From positions 6,853,049 to 6,917,048 of the forward strand of contig NW_024104365.1 of NCBI RefSeq assembly GCF_003945595.2: a DNA stretch of 64,000 nt, written 5' to 3'. The notes beneath the pieces are model-generated. The model saw nothing but the letters and a program-made list of their open reading frames with translations, had not been told where the DNA came from and ran no database searches. The stretch comes from Pipra filicauda. Lineage: Eukaryota > Chordata > Aves > Passeriformes > Pipridae. This document shows positions 10,101-24,200 of this stretch, one piece after another. Positions within the stretch are counted from its first letter, which is position 1. Each line of letters starts with the position of its first letter. A program made the translations under genes and the position numbers.

Positions 10101-13100
10101 ACGGTAATGATTATCCAAGGAAGAAAAGAAATATCCTCATAAAATGGTTATTGTTATATTACATTGTGGAATTTCTGAAGCAATGCTGTTGCTGTAGCAG
10201 TGAAACACATGGAAAAATGTGGTATTTATCCACAGAAACTTGGCAATTAGCTCAACCAATGTTTTTGTAATAGATGTCTTTTGTCTTGCCTTTGATGTTG
10301 TTTGCTTTTGCTGTTATTACACCTGAAATTAGGATTGGAGAGATGGTCTGATTGATCTGTGCCTCTAGAAACAGTGATGAGATCCTCATCACTAAGTCCT
10401 GGTGTTGTTTTTGTTGATTTAGGCTTTGGTGAAAGCCAGATTTCTTAGGTGGATAATGATGGGTTTATCATTGCAGTGTCACATTAAACAGCACTCTGGT
10501 CTTGTGAACAGTCACCAATATTTCTCTTTAAAATCCTCTTCCCTGTCTTTTAATTCTGCACAACATCAGTCTCCAAAGTAACCCTCCTTTATCTATCTTC
10601 GCCCCGGTCCCACCCTGCCAATGCTTGTAAATCATTACTAAAGCATGTTGTAACAATCCAGCTCCATAAATGGCCACAATGCATCTCCACAAGACACTAA
10701 ATAAACCTTCAAACACAAACACAGGCTTTGTGAGAGGCTAAGAATTGTTTTTCAAAAAGTCCGTTTCCTTATTGGAAATTATCTCTTTCTCATATAAAAA
10801 GAATTTGCTGCTTTTCCCCCCCTCTCATATTAGCTTTGCTGATAGGAAATAGAACATTCAAAGGTTTTTGCATGAGGAAGAGAAATATTGTGCAATTTCT
10901 CCCTGAAGACATATTTCTGGAATTTATGTAGAGGACTCCTGCTTTTCTGTCTTTCCTTTGCATTTAAAGATCTATTTTAGAATTAAGAAAATGAAAACAA
11001 AATTTAAAAGTATAATCCTAGATTAATGTTTAAAGTATAATCCTGGATTTCAGTCAGAATACTTACCCACAATCTTTATTTCTTCCTTTTTAATTTCCCA
11101 GTGTACCTAACCTTTTCAAAGAACAAGTAAACTTTTTTAAAAAAGCTATGGTTTACAGGAAACTGTCTGAGTCAATTCATGGATATGATCTGTTTATGTT
11201 ACTGTCCTTTAAGTAATTATTTTTATCAATGTAGTACAATCTTGAAGGCTTGCATATTAATCCTATTCAATGACTGAATTTCTTTACGAAAAGTATTTAC
11301 CATAACATTAAAAACTTGCTTAACGTATGTATTCTGTAAGTCAGATAGAAAAGCAATATATACTGTAAAATAATTCAAAGGGGTAATATTTAAGGACTCA
11401 TCAAAATACAGGAAATAAATTTGGAGATCTTCTGTTTTCCAAGTGACTATACAGTAATTGCTACTCTGAAGGCTCTCTAGCCTTTACAATTTTCATATAA
11501 ATAATGGAGTAAAAGTTAAATAATGATGTGTAATTTCATAGTGTATTAACTGGGAGACATAGTTACAGTTAATGTGAAGCACTATTCCATGTTCTTCCTC
11601 CCAAAAATGTAAAACTGTGTGTTTTTAAGATATGGTTTACAAGCAAGCTTTGAGCCTACCCTTTGAGAGCATCACTTTATTCTGCATTAAACCCAGCGGA
11701 GAGAGCTGTGTTTCACAGCGGTCCCAGATAAGCCTGTGGCTTTGTAAATCTTTCATATAGTTTGTTATAAATGCTTAATAGCCTCTGGATAAGCCCTGAC
11801 TTAACTTGTTTGGCTGCATGCTTTTGTATGCCATGATTTTATGTGCAGAGATCAATAAGCTTTATTATTTTGTACTGTAAATAGACATTATAATCTGGTA
11901 TAATCACAAGAAGCAAAATGTTACTAGTGTTTGTTTTATTGAGAGGTATGCTGTAGAAATGATTTTGTCTAAAATTCTCTTTCATAATGCTTTTTTAGTT
12001 TCTGTGTGGTCATTTGCCTCAGTAGAAAATATGAATATATGCCTTTTTTTATAAACTTCAGGAACTTATTTATTTTTACAAGACTGTCCAGAGGGATAGA
12101 ATACTTTCAAATATTCTTCAAAGAAAAACTAGACTAGTACGAAAATTCCTAAAAAGGACAGATAAATACGGTGATTGCTTTTCATTGCATTAAATAATGA
12201 AATAAATATTATATCTGTCAAAATATAACACTGTACTACAAGCATCCTGTAGCAGAGGAACAAAAATTTCTATTTCATGCACTTATTTAGGGGAGATCAT
12301 AATTGCAGTACTTCATCTGCCACTGAAAACTATTTATTTTCTGAGGGCTTGCTGCAAAGAAAGATCAGTCGATAAATTCAGAGTAAAAATCAGCATCTGG
12401 TCCTTTGCACTACTGTTTCTCCAAAAGAGCAATAATATACAGTGCAAGCCCAGAGACCAATGTCACAGTATCCTCCCAGAAATACAATTTTAGTGAAGTT
12501 ATGACTTGTGCAGTTTGATTGAATAGAAGTATGAAAGTGGAGACTGCTTCAAGCTTTGTCAAATGCTGACTGTCTTTCTGTACTCCTTCCAACTCTCTTT
12601 CCACTCCAGCTGTGGTTTTTAAATTAATTGCTCACTCTCAGACCTATAATTTTTAGCTTATCTGCATCTCAGAAAAATACTTGCCCCACACCTGTAAGGA
12701 ATTGTAAAGTATTGACAGACTGGAAGATGAGCAGTGGCCATGGCTTCTGCATCTGGTGCATCCTCATTAGCACAGTAATAATTATATTGCTAACACCTTA
12801 CCCAGTATTGTAATATTAATGTCTGTACAAGGAACTAAAAGACATAAATTACACTTTTTCCTCCCCACCCCCTGCAAAATGACAATAACCACTTTAATGG
12901 AAATCAGGAATATAAACCCTGTCATACTGTAGAAAAACCTCACATTATGATTGTAAAGTTAAAGTCTGCTGTGGAATGAAAAGAAACTTGCTCCTTTGGA
13001 CTTCTTTAACTGTTTTATATCTATATTTTGCAGTTATCTTTTAAAATATGGCAGTGACTAGTTCATTAAAATTATAGATTCTGAACATGATATGCTCATA

Positions 13101-14817
13101 GCATTTCTGTTCATAGAAAGTGGGTTTTTTATATAATTTTTTTTCTCTGATCTTTATTTTTCCTGATAGGTCATGAAATGATGTTAAGAAGGAAAAAGCA
13201 TGTGAATCAACTTTTGCATTAATGTATAAAGATCCATTTTTATAAAATTATACCTGGTGAAAATACAGGCCATTTTTTCTTCAGACAGTTATCCAAATTG
13301 TACACAAAATATGACAGCATAGTGGTTGTTAATAGTAAATAAACTCCTCCTTTATATGACCTGCCTTGGGTCTCTGTGCACTGCAGCATTTCCCTACACA
13401 AACATAGAAGCCTAATAGGTGTTAACAGCAGTGTCTTCTCTCTGCTCTTATTTGCACACTGTAGACATCCTCAAAAGGGCATAATGTAAACAGGTGCAGG
13501 GTGTTTCTTTTCTGGGCAGTAAAATATATTTAGCAGAGCCTTTTATGAGTTACGGAGGACAAACTGTAGTTTCAGCTACTAAGGTCATCTCTCAGACAGA
13601 TTTTTTTGAGGAACTGACCAAGGTTACTTCTCATAGTTGACATCTCATACAGTATACAATCATAAATCACAGAGTAGCTTTTATCTGCCTCAGATTCATG
13701 ATAAAAAGCATTACAGTTTGACCTTCACATGTGTTCTAACCAAATTCCATAATATAAAGTCACCTCTACAAAAAGAAAGGGGAGAAACAGAATAACAAGA
13801 ATCTGTTTATAATCATGTATTGTTTATTCTTATAAGCACAGTGCTTTGGTTATAAAAGTTTATTTTCATATGAGTAAAAACATGGAAAATGAACTTTGAA
13901 ATTAATTAACTGTTTATTTATGCATTTTTCTGTTGTAGAACTAGCTTGCAGGCTAACAAAATGCTAGCTTGCCTAAAGGATGTTCATTTAAAATAATAGT
14001 GAAAATTTTTCTGACAGTTGGTAATTTGCTTATTTACAGCTTCTATATTAAAGCTTCAAATGTAGTGGATACAAATTAATAACTTCAGCTGAAGGGCCCT
14101 TGTTCTCTTTTGATTGTTCCAGCTGTGGAGCGATGTTGCTTTTTCTGTTTCTAATAATCATCTTGTGACACCCCATCTTATTTTCTCTCTTTCACATAAA
14201 GTTCAGATGTGTTGCTATGAAGATGAAATAATTAGAGGCCATTGTATATATAACACTAAGTTACTTAGTTGTGGCACTGACACTATTATACGTTAGTTTT
14301 CCTTTATTTTGAAAAATAATACCACTTTTGCCCAGGGCAGAAGGACCACTTTATTCCAAACCCATTACAACTCATATGAGAAGAAATAATTAATTTTGTT
14401 GTGTTTATGTATTAAATTGATACATATTAATAGAGAAAATTGTTAAATCCTTTTAAAAATTTAGTAAAATAAAGCTAAAAGGATCCAGTAAATGGGTTAT
14501 TAGTTGCTCTGGGGCAGCCAATAGATTTAGTGAAACTTAAAACAGAGGTGAACACAACCAAACTGAAATGAACAGCAAAATGGTGTTTCGTATTTATCTT
14601 CATTCAAAAAAAGTTTTTTATTGTGAGGATATTCAGAATTTGAGAGTTTAGTTGTTGAAAAGTTGTACCTTTAAGTACTGAGAAAACATGATTTGTAATT
14701 GAATGTAGAAGCATTAAGCAATTTGATAACATTTTTCCAGGTTAGTTCTTAGAATAGAGTTCTACTTTAAAAGTATATATTTCTTTGGTTAAAAAAAAAA
14801 AAAAGAAAACAAGTTGT
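7156..14817. other. AT-rich DNA, no genes or dated repeats recognised
   Basis: Apart from the T/G tract at 7890-8110 nothing here matches a transposon end, exon or RNA that I recognise. Open frames are short and look random. The 11640-11840 stretch is less repetitive, with GATA-, TAAT- and CATG-type words, and might be conserved regulatory DNA, but this cannot be judged from one sequence. Confidence 0.5.
7890..8110. repeat. T/G-rich low-complexity tract
   Basis: About 220 bases made almost only of T and G in irregular TTTGG and TTTTTGTT units. It produces two spurious phenylalanine/tryptophan/valine-rich open frames on the plus strand that should not be called genes. Confidence 0.85.
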
Positions 14818-14818
14818 C

Positions 14819-15150
14819 ATAGAATCATAGAATGGCTTGGGTTGGAAGGCACCTGAGAGATCATCTAGTTCCAAACCCCCTGCCTACAGTAGGGATCTTT
14901 TCACTAGACCAGGTTACCCAGAGCCCCATCCAGAATGGTCTCAAACACCTCCAGGAATGGGGACTCCATAACCTCTCTGGGCAACTTGTTCCAGTGCTTC
15001 ATCATCCTCACAGTAAGGAATTTCTTCCTAATATCTTGTAGGTATTCTTCCTAATAACTACCCTCTTTCAGCATCAGGCTATTCACCCTTGTCCTGTCAC
15101 TACATGCCCTCATGAAAAGTCTTTCTTATGGAATTTCCCACATGTTCCAG
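14819..15150 (-). mobile_element. CR1 LINE 3' fragment
   Basis: The plus strand begins ATAGAATCATAGAATGG (the complement of the CR1 ATTCTATG tail), followed by the standard CR1 3' UTR and the end of ORF2: GGTTGGAAGG, ACTAGACCAGGTTACC, CTCTCTGGGCAACTTGTTCC, CAGTAAGGAATTTCTTCC. It is 5'-truncated near 15150, after CATGAAAAGTC. The decay is moderate and no frame survives. Confidence 0.9.
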
Positions 15151-16800
15151 TGTGCAATAGAAAAAAAAAATAATCTTCATGAGTTCTGTTCCCATCAACT
15201 GCTTGCAAGAGTACCCACTTCATTTTTGGTCTGAACTTTCTTATTAGTCACACCATTTTACATGCTCCTTTACTCCTGAAATCTATGTTTGCAAGGGGAA
15301 AGCTGATTATGTTATTTACAAAAACATGTATAGTGAAATGATACTGTATTTTGTTGTGTTTGTGGGGATGTCTACTACATTCCATTTGGGTTTTGTGTAC
15401 CTGACCTGAAACTTTCTGGCATGTGACTTGAAGAACTCTTGGATCTGCATATGGCAAATGGAAAAGTTCAGCCCCTTTTAATTTTTAACTGTGTCTTGAT
15501 ATCTTTATTGATACACTAAAGATATAGAGGTGTTTTACTGTGAGAGAACTTATATATGTATTTCTACATGCACTTTAAAAAAATCCCAGTCTCCATCTTT
15601 TGTTACGTTCCAGAAATTAATAAATATTCTTACACTGAAATCCCTGTGTAAACGTGTTTAAGTTTGAGAAATGTAAATTGATTTTTGATAAAAAAAAAAA
15701 TTATATGAGATATTAAGAGTAAATTAATGAGATAATCTGATAAATGAATAGTTTCAGCTTACTCTAAAACCTGAATGGGACACACAGAAGATTGCAGAGG
15801 TCTGCATACTAAAGTTTAAGTCTGAAAGAAAGAGTTAATACACTTCTGGTCAAAGTACACCATAGTTTGGGGTCTTGAAATATGCAGGGTTTACACAAAA
15901 CAACAACAAACTATGCTGTATAAACACACAACAAAATATATTTTGGATCTTGGAGAACAACTACACATAGTGATAATAACATTTAGAGGTAAGTTTGCAT
16001 AGTCTGTCAAAAAGCAGCTGAGTTTGCTTGAAGCACAAATATAGTATGTTCAATTTTTTCATGGAATGTTTTCCAACAGTTCTTTACAGATTTAGTTCAT
16101 TAACTGAATTTTCTTCTAGTTATACAAACGTAATCTGGTGTCTTATAAATATGTGAAAATCAAAATAAATATTCAAATTATCACTTCAGTGGAACTCAGC
16201 AAAAAAGAGACAGTTTGACTAATTTCATTGCCTTTTCTTTAGATTTAAATAGTTGTGCTACATATTGTTTCCATATTATGCAAACAAAACAATAAGAATT
16301 CTTATCTTCAAAATATAACCACAAAAGTGCTACTAAGGGATTATGCTTTTTACACAGTTTAGGCGATTCTGTGGAAGGATTTCCTTTTAAGGAAAAAGAA
16401 AAAGATTTTATTTAAGCCTTCCAGACATAATTCATGTGAGTGAATTTCGTAGGTCTATACAAACAGTTTAAAGTTGGTCTTCTCTGCTAGGGTCCATCTA
16501 TTGTATCAATCAGCTTGAAGGGCTGTAAGACTCACAGATTTGCCTTTTTTTTTTTTCTCTTTTACTAGTATTTTTCAAAATACTTCATTTATTCAAAAAT
16601 TACTTTCTTCATAAAACATTCAGTCTTTTATTTTCATATTATACTCAGCTGCTGGTTCGAGTTGGTGGGGTTTTTTTGTGTGGGGAGGTTTATTTTTTTC
16701 TTTGTTTTTCTAATTACTATTGGGAAAAGGACTGGTTTTGCTGCTGGCATTTTTCTGCATGCTCATGCACTTCTGACTACATCTGGATCAATACTGAAGG

Positions 16801-16856
16801 AAAAAGAAAAAACAAACAAACAAACAAACCCAAACAAAACACTAAAACCAAACCAT
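16801..16856. repeat. AAAC simple repeat
   Basis: Five or so near-perfect AAAC units with imperfect A/C-rich flanks. Confidence 0.85.
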
Positions 16857-18160
16857 CACATTATCTCAAGTCTGTTAAAAAATCCTTTTGGATTTTCTTC
16901 CACATTATTTCAGCAAATGCACTTGCTGGCTCAGGTTCTTCCAAGAGAATACAAGTTAAGCAAATGTTGGAGAATATTGACTGAGAGTGAATTTCAGATA
17001 AACAATTGTGAAAAATCACATATGATGCCTGATACAAAGGTTTTTTAGTCACATAGTAGGATGAAGTAATTCAGTTCAGTTATAGTTATTCAATGATCAA
17101 GTATGCTTTGATACTCATTGAATATAAGGATTACTTCTTTTCTAAAAAAATATTTATATTGCTGAAGTGAATGAAAGCCACTTGTGTGTTCTGGGATTCT
17201 AATTTCATATACCCTTAAGAACAATATATTTGACATAATAATACCAAACTACAAAATAAGTTAATTAAATAGACATATAGATAACATTTAGGTAGTTTTT
17301 TTATCAAACAATATATTTGCTGCAAAATATGTTCAGGGTCTACTTCTACCTTTCGTGAACTCCTGCTCTTTCAGAAGAGATCTTTTTGTTCCCAAGAACT
17401 TATTTAAGAGATTTATTTGGAAGATTTAAAGAACAAAAAGATTGGATAATTAGGGTGAGGTTATTATTATTTTACTTAGGGATGATCTGATATGGTTCCT
17501 AATGCATTTGGTAAAGGTAAATTGCTTACTTCCAGTTTTGACTTTAGCAGGCATTGTGCCTTTGTTTTAATAAGGAGGTATTTGTTTTAAGAAGGAGAGT
17601 GATGCAGAATTTTACTCTGAGATATTTTTCACACAGTTGAGAAATTTGAATGGTTTTGAAACTACACATTCTATCACATTTGACTTAACCAAAATACTTT
17701 CCTGGTTTGCACATGCAGTTGGTTAATTGTGTGTCACAATTCAATTTCTGTCTGCTACAAAGATGCACTGAGAAGAAAAAAAAAAAATATTCAATGGATT
17801 TTGATTTCCTTTAGTTTTGGGGTTTTTTATTCACATAATGTATAGTATAGAGACTTGAACCATGTAAGAAAAGCAGATGTTGATCAAAGACATTGATCAA
17901 AGACAGTTTCACATTGCAAAAATTAGATTAGATGTTGCCCACCCAATGTTAATTCTCCTATGTGCACTGCCTTGTACTCTGTCTTTACAGTTTGAGATAA
18001 AAAACCAGTCAGGTAATGATGATTCAGTCTAAACTTAAGTTGCTTTTCAGGGTGGGTTAAAGTTTAATTCTTTCTTTACACAGCAGAAACCACATAAAAT
18101 GCCAAAATGTCAAAACAAGCTCGGTGTGAGACTTGTTTTTACTTTTAAAACCCTTAATAG

Positions 18161-18176
18161 CCATAAGGTGGCAGTG
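18161..18176 (+). promoter_or_regulatory. CTCF-like motif
   Basis: CCATAAGGTGGCAGTG fits the AAGGTGGCAG core of vertebrate CTCF sites, with two weak positions before it. It lies in otherwise unique DNA. The match is by eye only. Confidence 0.35.
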
Positions 18177-18285
18177 TAGCAACTATTTTTAGCTGAAGTG
18201 GGAAAAAAAAGAAAACTGAAACTCTTAGTCTGATTTCTAAGGTACAAGAAAAATAACCCAGCAACAATTTCAGTGTTTGGGAGAT

Positions 18286-18312
18286 TTTTTCTTCTTTTTT
18301 TTTTTTTTTTCT
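18286..18312. repeat. Poly-T tract
   Basis: T run with two C interruptions. No transposon body is recognised beside it. Confidence 0.8.
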
Positions 18313-19903
18313 TTAAATGTATATCTCTAAAACTACTTAGGTGGCTGAAAGACAGAAATTCCTAGCAGTGAAATCTCATTTGTTAATACCTGACTTGAAG
18401 CAAAGAAGGTTTCTGGCAAGCCATATAGTGGAAATATGTAAAAATATGTTAAATACACAGTCTACAAAATATTAATCAGAAGCAGCATGAGCTGTTTAGT
18501 TACGAATGTTATATGGTTTATACACACTCCTTAAAGGAAGTTCAATCTTTTCTAGAAAAGTAACAGTTCAGTAAAACATTAGGAGAGCAATTGTGTGCAT
18601 ATGCATATACCCACATAAGTACACTCACACATGAAAAAGTAACACATTTTCAAGCAAACTGAACTTGTAAATTGACAAACACCATCCCTCTGCTCCCCTT
18701 CTCCTACATCCTCTAAGCATCTTCCTTTGCTAAACACTAAATGTTAGACAAAAGAGAAGTGGGGATGTTTAGTGGATTCTTCACTTGCTTCAAGTATGCG
18801 TCATCCCACAAGCTTCTCAAAAAAAAATTCTTAAAAAACATGAAGCATGTCACCAAAATACAGATGGAGAAGAGGTCAATGCCTGTTTTTCTCAGATGTT
18901 TTCAATAGATTTGATCTTATTTCTGCAGTAGAAATACACATATAGAAAGCAGTTGGCCATTCCTACTTAGTTTGGAACATGCAGATGGATAATGAAAAAT
19001 CTGGATCAATACCAAATGTGCAATTTTGATACAGACCATGTAGTTGCATGAAGTCTTTCTTCTAAAAAATATTTTCTATAAAGGTACATCTTACAAAACA
19101 CCGAGAATTTCATCAAAGAAAATATCTTAATTTAAAATTAAATTAAGTTAATTAAAATTAAATTAAATGAAGAGAAAAAATTAAAAGAGGACAAGTTAAT
19201 GTTCAAAACTAAATGCATTGTTTTCCATTCTCTAAAACACATGGGTGATAATCATTGACTTTTCTATTTTAAGTGAAATTATCATGCTTAAAACCTAGTT
19301 CCAGTCTCAGATTTACAGTGAATTTTTTCCTTTTAATCCTTTGGATTAGCAGTTTTCTTTTACAACTAATCTATAGAAATCTCAAAGCTACAAAAAGCAA
19401 ATAAAACTGACATTCATGATGACATTTGACTCTATTTAAGTACTTCACTATGAATTTTTAAAGGCCAGCAAAATAGATTTTTTTATTTCACAGAAGTGTT
19501 AAAAATAAATAACTTCTTCAGAATTTATTTTCAGCTATGTATTTTTTTTCTAATTAGTAATATAAAAGTGTAGATATTTGAAAACATAACAAATTTGCAG
19601 CTACTTTAAAAAAAACAACAAAACAAGCAGACAAATGAGTAAACAAAAGAGTCTGTATGTTACCAGAGGAAAAAATATAAGAAAGTGTATATTCCCAAGG
19701 ATGTATTAATCTTGTTTTAAGCTCTCAGAGAGATAATTTTTTATCTGACAAGTATTAGAGGAAAAACAGCTAGAAATGGTTAATCATATGTTTCACTGTA
19801 GAATACTGGTGTTTTCTTAATAAATAAAAATTATTTGTTTCAACTGCTAAGTGGTAAGCAAAATATTTCTGGAAGTACTTAAATATCAGGAAAGCAGCCC
19901 AGT

Positions 19904-20100
19904 GAAAAAAAAAAAAAAAAAAGGTATGCTAGAATAAGATTAAAACCCACCAACCAACCAATCAACCAACAATCACCTCGCCCTCCCCCACTCCACCCCA
20001 AAAACCCCCAAAACAAACAACCCCCCCAACAAAACAAGATAAACAAAATCACAAAGCAAACAAACAAACAAACCCAAAACAAAACAAACAAAAAAAACCC
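19904..20100. repeat. Poly-A followed by A/C-rich tract
   Basis: An 18-base A run, about 20 bases of ordinary sequence, then about 160 bases of CAACC, AAAAC and AAAC units. Its complement gives two false open frames on the minus strand rich in leucine, phenylalanine and tryptophan. Confidence 0.85.
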
Positions 20101-20429
20101 AACCAAAATCCTTCCCCTTTTCACACTTAGGATTAGAACTGACAAGAAATAAAATCAATTTTAAAAAAAGAAGAATATAATTGACCAGTAATGCAGTGTT
20201 GCATAAGATACTCAATTATTTAGATGTCTGAATTAAATGTCAAAAAACCAAACCATGCTGCTTTTAGGTTTGCACGGGCTTTTTGTCACTTCACAGGAGC
20301 ACTTCCCTGTGGAACCTTACAAATTACAAGCGGAGGCAGGTGGCACTCTGCCTGGCTAGTCTCCTTAAAGAAGCAGGTCCTGGAGCTATGTGTCCCCCGA
20401 CCATAAATATCCTACGGCACTAAACCTTG

Positions 20430-21240
20430 TCAACCCACAGCTGGAATGGATCCGCCTCCTGCAGCCCTTAAGCTGCTCCTCTCGTTGCAAGGCTGCTTGC
20501 ATCTCCACATTCCCCCAGCAGTGAGCAGCTGCACACTCCGTGAAGGGGGTGCTTCAGAAGTGGCCTCTGCAAAAAGAGATTGAGGGGCTGCCCTGTGCTG
20601 GACACAGCTGACTCCAGCCACCTCTAGCAGAACCCCCACCTCTAGCTTCAGCCCCCCTCTAGCTGAGCCCTTCTGAAAAGATCGTGGTACCCCAGGGAAA
20701 ATACTTTTTAAAAAGGGCAAAGATGCTGGACAGTCAGAGGAGAGAAAAGTAGGGAGACACATGAGGGTGAACACTAAGGACAGAGACAGAGATGGAGAAG
20801 GTGCTCCAGGTGCCACCACAGAGATTTCCCTGTAGCCAGTGGAGAGTGTAGCAGGGAAAAAGAGGGAGACGCACCAGAGTCAAACCGCTGTCTTGACCAC
20901 GCCTCCCACACATACACCCCTCCCACATTGCCTGGGTCAACTAGAACAATCAGGAGCGAAGACTGAAGTTGAGCCTGAGAGATGGGTGATGAAAGTGGTT
21001 GTTTTAGTATTTGTACTTTTTTCTCACTACTTGGATCTGTTTTATTGGGCAATAAATTAAATTTCTTCCCCTGCAAATCAAGTCTCTTTTGTCAATAACA
21101 GTAATTCGTAAATGATCTTCCTGTCTTTACCTTGACTCATGAACTGTTTTCATCTTAGTTCCTTCTCCTGTCCTGCAGAGGAGGGAGAGTCAACAAGTAG
21201 CTTGGTAGACCTTGACTATTTACCAGGGCTTAACACCACA
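20430..21240 (+). mobile_element. Decayed avian ERV LTR, plus orientation
   Basis: The right part follows an LTR family I recognise from birds: GAAGTTGAGCCTGAGAGATG, then CAATAAATTAAATTTC with AATAAA at 21051-21056, then a U5 with CAGTAATT, GATCTTCCTGTC, GAGGAGGGAGAGT and GTAGCTTGGTAGA, ending TTAACACCACA at 21240. Upstream, GTGCTCCAGGTGCC and CCAGTGGAGAG near 20800-20850 correspond to the family's internal subrepeats. The left end is not clear: GC content rises from about 20260 and the limit given is a guess. No primer-binding site follows 21240, so it is a solo or truncated LTR. The same family lies inverted at 25230-26440. Confidence 0.7.
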
Positions 21241-24200
21241 ACAGTGTTCCCAATTTAATACCTAAAACTCTCACTCTTACTGCTACAGGTGCATTTCCTT
21301 TCACAATTTTTCATCAGTTAAATGCTGCCTTTTGCCTCTCTTTCTCCATTAAAGGTAAAGGCGTGTGTTCCAGCTCTTTGTGCAGTTTGGCCTAGTTAAA
21401 CACCAGTGTGTCAGCCTCTAGGTCTATATAGGAATATAGATATTTCTCAGTCATTTTTTGCTTCAAGGTTTTGCAGATTTTTCTATTTGTATCATCCATA
21501 TCTCTTGCTGTCTTCTCCTATATTCCTTATACCATGTTAGATCTGTCTCCATTTCTCTCCTCTGTTTCTTTTGTGACTTTTTTTTCTGTCTCAGCTTTTA
21601 TAACACCTTATTTAGAAGCTCACTGTTCCCACTGAGAAACTATCTACCTCTACAAAAAGGAAAGAATGACACAAGTGTGATTATTTAAAAGAAAGGTAGG
21701 GGAAAAAAATAAAAAGGAAGAACAAAACTGAGTTTTCTTATGAGGGTTCAAAAGGGAATTGAACTGCAGTGTACAATGGTGCTTTCTTTTGCCTGGCTTT
21801 GGGGATCTTTTGGGCTTAATCTCTTAGAAATTAATCTTTAAAAGCTCGGTTCTCCCTCTGTGCACTCCTAGGCACCCTGTTGACATTCTCCTTTCCAAGT
21901 CAGCAAAAGCTAAAAGAAAACACTCTTTGAAAGTGTATTTTTTGCTTCCTCACATTTGCACAAAAAGCATATAAGCTGAAAGCACCATGTGTTTTATAGC
22001 ACCATGTGTTTTGGGAACAGGTGTAGCTTGAAAACCAGCAATGATAATAGGTGAAGAGCAAGCCATGACAAAAGCAATAGAACAAAATTTTCCAGGACGT
22101 GATCATTCACCTCCTTCTCTTTTGTCTACTCAGCACATTGGTAATGAAATAAATCTGTTTTCTCAGGTATTGTCACCTGGACAAGCAGACTTCTGATGTG
22201 TGAAATCTCTCCAGCCTTTCAAGGCTGGATTTCATTCCACTGATTGTGTTTAGGGTGTATAAGAAATTAGTAAAGGATAAGGTCATAAGCTGGACCACAT
22301 CTCTTCTTGTTATTACATTGTCAAAGGGTCTTGTTTAAAACATAGCATAACAAAACAAAACAATCTCAGTATGGTAAAGAAAGGAACAGGGATAAGAAAA
22401 ACCATGAGTTTGCATAACAGTCTTAGACTATTTATGTTCTTTTCAGAAACGGTATACTTCTTTTCAGACCCCTTGCTGGCCTTTCTTCGTGTCTCCACAA
22501 TTAAACAGAAAGAAACAAACTCCTACTGAATAATTTACTAATCTGTTAAGAAGGTTATTCTGTGTACGTAGACCAAAATCCAATATTTCAACATGGAGAG
22601 AACTAGTTCCATGCAAATCCAATTAGCTTCTTGCATTTTAACAAATTCTTCAGTCCTGAGTACCCTATGTGCCAGCCACCAATAAGACTGTAAAGACATT
22701 TGGGTTTTTACACTTATCTTCATGGTATGGCAAAGTTAAAACTTTCTCAGGGTATTCAGTGATCAGTAATTAATTTACTCTCTATTCTTTGCTTCTTCCC
22801 TCTGCTCCTAAGTCCTAGTTTCTGTAAAACAAATTTTTTTAAGAAACCTTAGCAATATTTGAGTTTCAAATATATAAGAAGGAATTCACAACTTCCATTC
22901 CTGACTCCAATTCTTCATGACACCACCAGTCATGAAGCAATGTTTGAAACATCTTCAAGGTAGGCATCCACATTCCCAAGAATTATTAAGCCATTTCCAG
23001 CATAGAAACAGAGGTCTTTTACTCTTTTTTTCAGTGAAAGTCTTCTATTCCATTTTCAATCTCAGGATTGATTAAAAAAAAAAAACCTACCTGCATGCAC
23101 ATTTTGGCTAAGTCAACCTTTAAGGAGCCTTCTAAGTTGCTGATTAGAAAAGGGTATTTGCCAGGCTCCAGTTTCATCGCTGCAGGATGGGGCACCCAAA
23201 GTACCTCTTCCCTGAGAGAGGTGTTTATTTAGTCAGTATTTCTGGTGGAGTAACTATGAGTTCTTTATTAGCATTCCAGAGAGTGAAATACAAAGGTCAA
23301 AAATGGCACAAATTTCTCACAGCAATCTCAATAGGAAAAGAAAAAACACACTAGTCTAGCTGCAAGGAAAAAGGAAAGAGAGATGCCTTAGAATAATCAA
23401 TAGCAGATCCAGAGGCTGTTGTGCAGTAAAAATCCTTAGTAAATCTGAATCATATTAATCCAAAATATGTGAACTACCCCTCACTTTCCAAAATGTGAAG
23501 TTACTATGAATCTTACTAGTCAGGTAGTCATCTAGTTCTTCAAACTACTAATGTGTCAGAGTGAGAGCTTTCAGCCTCAATAAATGAATTGCAAGAAGTG
23601 CTTTAAAAGTTTACAACATATCTATTATTTTGGTATTTTTAAGTTTTCTTTTATCTGTGTTGAAAGGGTATAAAATGTAAAAAAACTCCAGTGAAAACCA
23701 TCTTATCTTGAATTTAAGACAAGTTTTGGCAAGTAGTTTACTTTTACAATCAGGACATCGTATTATGCTTGAGTGGACTACGTGCTGTGAGCATGTTATC
23801 ATCATCTGAGGTAATCACATTGAATTTTAATTTTGTTTTGGGATGTTAATTTGGAATTTTATGACCACCAAGCACATGTTTTGCCTGAGAAGACTTAATC
23901 AGATGATACTATTATTTAGCATATTATTTCCCATGGGCAAATTAAGCTCAAGTGTTTATCTCTGTGGACCCTCAAGAATCTAATGAGCTACACTGGGATC
24001 ACACAGAAGACAACAGTGCATACACAGAGATATACAGCAAATCACATTTTAATTTCTTCAAATAAATAAATTCTGATATTTTAGGGAAAAATCACTAGTT
24101 TGACTTTCTATTTTAAGTTTGACACAGAACCAGTTAAGTGTTTATGCAAATATACAGAGCTTAGCACTACATTAAATCAAACTAGAAAGGAAAAGGAATA

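Larger units (their letters stand above)
15151..20429. other. AT-rich DNA without genes
   Basis: No coding region or transposon end recognised. It holds simple repeats at 16801-16856, 18286-18312 and 19904-20100, and a CTCF-like motif at 18161-18176. A 128-codon open frame at 16662-17048 runs through an AAAC repeat and is not convincing. Confidence 0.5.

Noticed and set aside
16662..17048. 128-codon open frame
   Set aside because: It runs through an AAAC repeat (NKQTNPNK-type stretch) and has no recognisable domain.
19879..20215. Minus-strand open frames of 80-88 codons resembling membrane proteins
   Set aside because: They are the complement of an A/C-rich simple repeat. The apparent hydrophobic segments are compositional.
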